Shown: in pieces, positions 61,265-64,000 of the stretch
How positions within the stretch are numbered: the first letter of the stretch is position 1
Layout of the letters: each line of letters opens with the position of its first letter
From: Nonomuraea sp. NBC_00507
GTDB taxonomy: Bacteria; Actinomycetota; Actinomycetes; Streptosporangiales; Streptosporangiaceae
Reading direction: 5' to 3'
Assembly: GCF_036013525.1 (NCBI RefSeq)
Contig: NZ_CP107853.1
Location: 1,488,001-1,552,000, forward strand
DNA length: 64,000 nucleotides
Translations under genes and position numbers: made by a program
Notes under the pieces: generated by a model
Database searches by the model: none
What the model saw: the letters and a program-made list of their open reading frames with translations, nothing else
Told to the model about the DNA's origin: nothing

Positions 61265-61542
61265 AGGATCAAGTGATGCGGGGCGAGAGATCGTTTGCAA
61301 GCACATCTGTACCGATTCACCTGGTACGGGGCATCATCGGATTCGGACTGCTCTCCGGGTCGATCGCCTTGGTCCCAGTCGTCGGCCTCTTCAGCTTGCT
61401 TCTCCTGCCGGCGGGTGTCGTAGCGCTACGTGGCTGCCCGGCTTGCTGGTTCCTCGGGCTGGTGCAGACCATATCCCGCGGACGCGTGGAGCGATCCTGC
61501 GTGGATGGCCGCTGTCACCTGACCTCACAGCGCGCTACTTAG
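61261..61542 (+). CDS. Small membrane protein (DUF2892-like) in the sigma operon
   Basis: A 93-residue protein with two close membrane spans (LVRGIIGFGLLSGSIALVPV and VGLFSLLLLPAGVVALRGCP) and a Cys-containing tail (GCPACWFLGLVQTISRGRVE RSC). The RGCPxCW..GLxQT pattern is that of DUF2892/YgaP-type membrane domains. ATG 61261 overlaps the sigma stop (ATGA). The CPAC pair and further Cys (SCVDGRC) could bind metal or sense redox, which would suit a sigma-controlling sensor, but that is inference. Confidence 0.7.
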   Translation: MKDQVMRGERSFASTSVPIHLVRGIIGFGLLSGSIALVPVVGLFSLLLLPAGVVALRGCPACWFLGLVQTISRGRVERSCVDGRCHLTSQRAT

Positions 61543-61654
61543 TCCACAACGCTGCCCGGGGGCTGTTGTGTGATCTCGACGAACTGCGACCTGGAGTCAG
61601 AGGTGGGCACGACGCTCGGGCGCCACGCGGATGGTGCTGATGTCGATGGCATGG

Positions 61655-61841
61655 TCTCTTGCCTGGAATGCCGCCGCCGCACCGACGTAGTCGGGACCTT
61701 CCCCCCAACCGCGAATCGATCATCCGGTTCGTCGGCGCGGTACTGGCCGAACAGAGCGACGAATGGACCGAGCAGCGCCGCTACATGGACCAGGAGATGC
61801 TCGCTGAATGCCGAAAGAAGACGGACACGGAAATGATATAA
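61655..61841 (+). pseudogene. IS256-family transposase C-terminal fragment
   Basis: The frame ends PPNRESIIRFVGAVLAEQSD then EWTEQRRYMDQEMLAECRKK TDTEMI and a stop at 61841, the typical C-terminus of IS256-type transposases. Nothing of the catalytic core remains. Confidence 0.75.
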
Positions 61842-62069
61842 AAGAGGCTAAAGTGAACGTTGAGGCCATTATGACGTAATAATCCATCGGATCATAGAGT
61901 GGCCTTCGCAAACACTACCTCCCTGGGCGCGGGCCCCGTGGAGGTCGGTCCAGTAGGAGGCGAGCATGCCAACTGGCGAGCTGAGGATATCGAAGCGTTC
62001 TCGGCTGGTGGGGCAGACGGGCTCGACGAGATCGGGTGGCTGAGGGCACCAGGGGTGGGGCGGGTTTCG

Positions 62070-62385
62070 AGTGGCCGGGATTGGGGCGGCGCACGTGCGG
62101 GCCAAGGTGCGCTTCGAGAAGAACATTCGCGCGCTGGTCAAAGCGACGATCGCATCGGGCGTGTGCATGGCGCCGCTCGGCGCCGACACCACCGTGATTC
62201 CCCGGTCGCCCGAGGCTACATGGCTGGGTCGACGCCGGTGTGCTCAGTGCCGCGGACGTGCCCACGGGCCTACTAGTGATCGGCCAGGTCCTGACGGGCA
62301 GGAGATCGTCGCCGCCCTGGTATGCGGGTTCGGCCGGCCGATCACCTACCAAGACGTGTCCGAGGCATCCCTCGAACGGGAGTGA
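62070..62385 (+). pseudogene. Possible NmrA-like reductase remnant
   Basis: A patchwork frame that ends AALVCGFGRPITYQDVSEAS LERE, with LSAADVPTGLLVIGQVLTG in another frame just before. This resembles the C-terminal part of NmrA-like NAD(P)-binding proteins (VIGPEVLTxxEIAAxLxxxxGRPITYxDV). At least one frameshift. The stop is directly before the next gene. Confidence 0.45.
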
Positions 62386-62386
62386 C

Positions 62387-63049
62387 ATGAACGAGAACAC
62401 ATTCCAACGGATAGCGGGTTCCAGCGGCATCGCTGTTGGTCTGCTGGCCACCTCCAGTGTTCCGCTCTATTTCCTGTATTCGGGAGCACCGCCCGCTGGC
62501 AACGTCCTCACAAGGATCTTGCTGAACATCCTGGCGGGTGCAGCGACCCTGATCTTTCTGGCGGGGCTACGTCAGCTGATCCGCAACGCGGGAAGCGACC
62601 TGGAGTGGCTGGCGAGCCTGGCGTTCGGCGCCGGACTGGCGTACGTCACCATCACCCTGGTCGCCGCATCGATCGAAGCCGGAGTGGTCCTGGAACATTC
62701 AGGGGGCGGGGTCGATCCCACTATCCACGGACCGCTCGCGCACGCGAACATGCTCATGCATGGCTCGATCTCTCGGCTGCTCACGGCGATCCTACTAACC
62801 GCCGTCGGGTACGCGATCACACGGGGCGGATTCCTGCCCTCCTGGACGGGACGCAGTGCCTACATGATCGCCGCAGCCAACCTCGTCTTTGTACCGTCCC
62901 TGTTCTTTGGCACGGACGCCTCCCAATTTTATAGCGCCGTCGGCTGGGGAAACAGTGCACTCACCGCCGCTCTCATCGGCTATTGGGCACTGGCCGTCGG
63001 CATCGTGATGGTGAAGCGGAATGTACCAAGTCAACCGAGACAGGGATAG
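62387..63049 (+). CDS. DUF4386-like membrane protein
   Basis: A 220-residue protein with about six membrane helices: GIAVGLLATSSVPLYFLY, ILLNILAGAATLIFLAGLRQ, LASLAFGAGLAYVTITLVAA, ISRLLTAILLTAVGYAI, AYMIAAANLVFVPSLFFG and ALTAALIGYWALAVGIVMVK. ATG 62387 follows GGGAG by five bases. The layout resembles DUF4386 proteins of unknown role. It may have shared an operon with the decayed NmrA-like gene before it. Confidence 0.75.
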   Translation: MNENTFQRIAGSSGIAVGLLATSSVPLYFLYSGAPPAGNVLTRILLNILAGAATLIFLAGLRQLIRNAGSDLEWLASLAFGAGLAYVTITLVAASIEAGVVLEHSGGGVDPTIHGPLAHANMLMHGSISRLLTAILLTAVGYAITRGGFLPSWTGRSAYMIAAANLVFVPSLFFGTDASQFYSAVGWGNSALTAALIGYWALAVGIVMVKRNVPSQPRQG

Positions 63050-63192
63050 CGGTAACCATCGGTAGTTGGTTTGTGATCCGTTGCGGCAGTAGGTAGAGGT
63101 TGACGCCGATGCCCTTGGTGAGGCCGGCGAGTTCGGGCGCGCAGAGGTTGAGGGCGCCGTTGCGGGCCAGGCGGTCAGGCTGCCCAGCAGGG

Positions 63193-63400
63193 TCAAATAG
63201 GCGCGAATTCGGCGGAGGCGTTCGGGCCAGAGTCCGGGGTGAATGTGGGTGCTGGAGTGCTGTTGTCTGGCGGTGAGGTGTTAGGGGTCGGAGTTTCGCG
63301 TTGGTCGGGGTCGTCTTCTGGTTGCTGTCGGCAGAAGCTGAAGGCCAAGTTGACCAGGGCCCAGTGACGCCTAACAGCTGGGGCCGTAGAAGCAGTCTGA
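63193..63400 (-). pseudogene. IS701-type transposase C-terminal fragment
   Basis: The minus strand reads VRRHWALVNLAFSFCRQQPE then DDPDQRETPTPNTSPPDNST, like the variable C-terminus of IS701 transposases (RHWQLVNLAFTFCW...). The stop is at 63193. Upstream catalytic sequence is missing. Confidence 0.55.
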
Positions 63401-64000
63401 CGACCAGCGCCCGAAACGCGATGCCCGCCGTGCGGGCCTTGTTCACCAGAGGTGACGAGCTGGCCTTGGTGCGAAACGCGGGTCTTACGCCCCTTCGACC
63501 AGGGCGGGCGAACCGATGTACTGGCGCAACACGTATGCGGTCGCATGCCCGGACTTACGATCGCCCGAGTCGTCCAAGAGCAGCGCCCCAGCAGTGATTT
63601 GAACAGCGTGCGGCGCGGTTGCCAGCGCCGTCAAGAGCAGTCAATTCGCCGATCGTTGAGCGGCTCGTGCTCCTGTTGCCGGACACCCGTTGTGTCCATG
63701 GCGGCGCCACTTGTGATGTCCATGTAGATTCCGGCATTTCGGACAGTGGTCGGAGGTGTGCGCGTGAGTTCGTGGACACGCTGTCGCCCTGATGCTCACG
63801 ACAGAGAACACGTCCTCACGCGGGTGAGGCTCACGATCATCAGGAAGATTCGTGGACATGCTGTCGTCGGCTTGCGGGCAGGAGGGCGGGATGATCAGCT
63901 TCCGCGAGGGGCAATGAGCAAGTGGCCGCCCGCGATCATGGCCATAATCGACCAGAATGGCGTCTCATGCAGGCTCAAAACGCGGGCCGCGCCGATCGCG
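63401..64000. other. Window end, no supported gene
   Basis: Possible further IS debris on the minus strand, but nothing I can name. Confidence 0.3.

Noticed and set aside
60262..61320. Minus-strand frame opposite the ECF sigma operon
   Set aside because: Antisense to three coupled plus-strand genes with good start signals; Ser/Arg-rich composition typical of a shadow.

Overview
The window is high-GC actinomycete DNA: codon use is GC3-rich, start codons include many GTG and some TTG, and genes commonly overlap by 1-4 bp. Gene content (TAP-like secreted hydrolase, MctB-like copper protein, PucR and PadR regulators, ECF sigma factors, a GNA-type lectin, DUF4214 protein) fits a Streptosporangiales or Streptomyces-like bacterium, but the species cannot be named from sequence alone. 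It reads as an accessory, mobile-element-rich region, probably near a chromosome arm. At least a dozen transposase families or remnants are present (IS3, IS701, ISL3, IS5, ISAs1, IS630, IS256, IS481/IS3-like), and many of them are broken.

The most striking region is 9.6-22.9 kb, a set of nested elements. An ISAs1-family transposase gene is cut into three pieces. The first gap holds a recombinase-in-trio (RIT) element with three overlapping tyrosine-recombinase genes between 36-bp terminal inverted repeats. The second gap holds a Tn554-like element with two tyrosine recombinases, tnpA and tnpB. Its tnpB is in turn split by a 4.9-kb Tn5053/Tn7-like transposon (16146-21040) with TGT...ACA ends and a perfect 5-bp target duplication (CGCAG). 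Removing that transposon and one duplication copy restores an 819-codon tnpB frame exactly. The transposon carries a zinc-ribbon/HTH protein, a DDE transposase, an AAA+ ATPase and, as apparent cargo, an MctB-like copper protein.

Left of this (0-9.5 kb) are a secreted hydrolase, a small membrane protein, a secreted Cys-containing protein, a broken IS3/ISL3/IS5 cluster and a secreted mannose-type lectin. From 23 to 34 kb come small membrane proteins, IS scars, an NmrA-like reductase and PadR regulator with shared palindromic operators, a TIM-barrel protein, a secreted beta-helix protein, and an unusual GNAT-aminotransferase fusion coupled to a CdsA-like cytidylyltransferase. An intact IS3 element splits a GNAT gene at 34.8-36.1 kb.

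From 36.4 to 47.9 kb are a VOC protein, a two-gene ABC exporter-type pair, a partly duplicated AraC/ABC segment flanking a divergent CGNR regulator/MFS pair, a DoxX protein, and a DHFR-like/ECF sigma operon in which both genes contain an in-frame TGA. From 48.4 to 56.6 kb is a coherent peptide-degradation cluster: amidohydrolase, two S9 peptidases, an FAD-dependent amine/amino-acid oxidase and a PucR regulator. The right end has a large membrane protein, IS scars, a small secreted peptide, a tightly coupled trio (30-residue membrane peptide, ECF sigma factor, membrane protein) and a DUF4386-like membrane protein. No tRNA, rRNA or CRISPR array was found.
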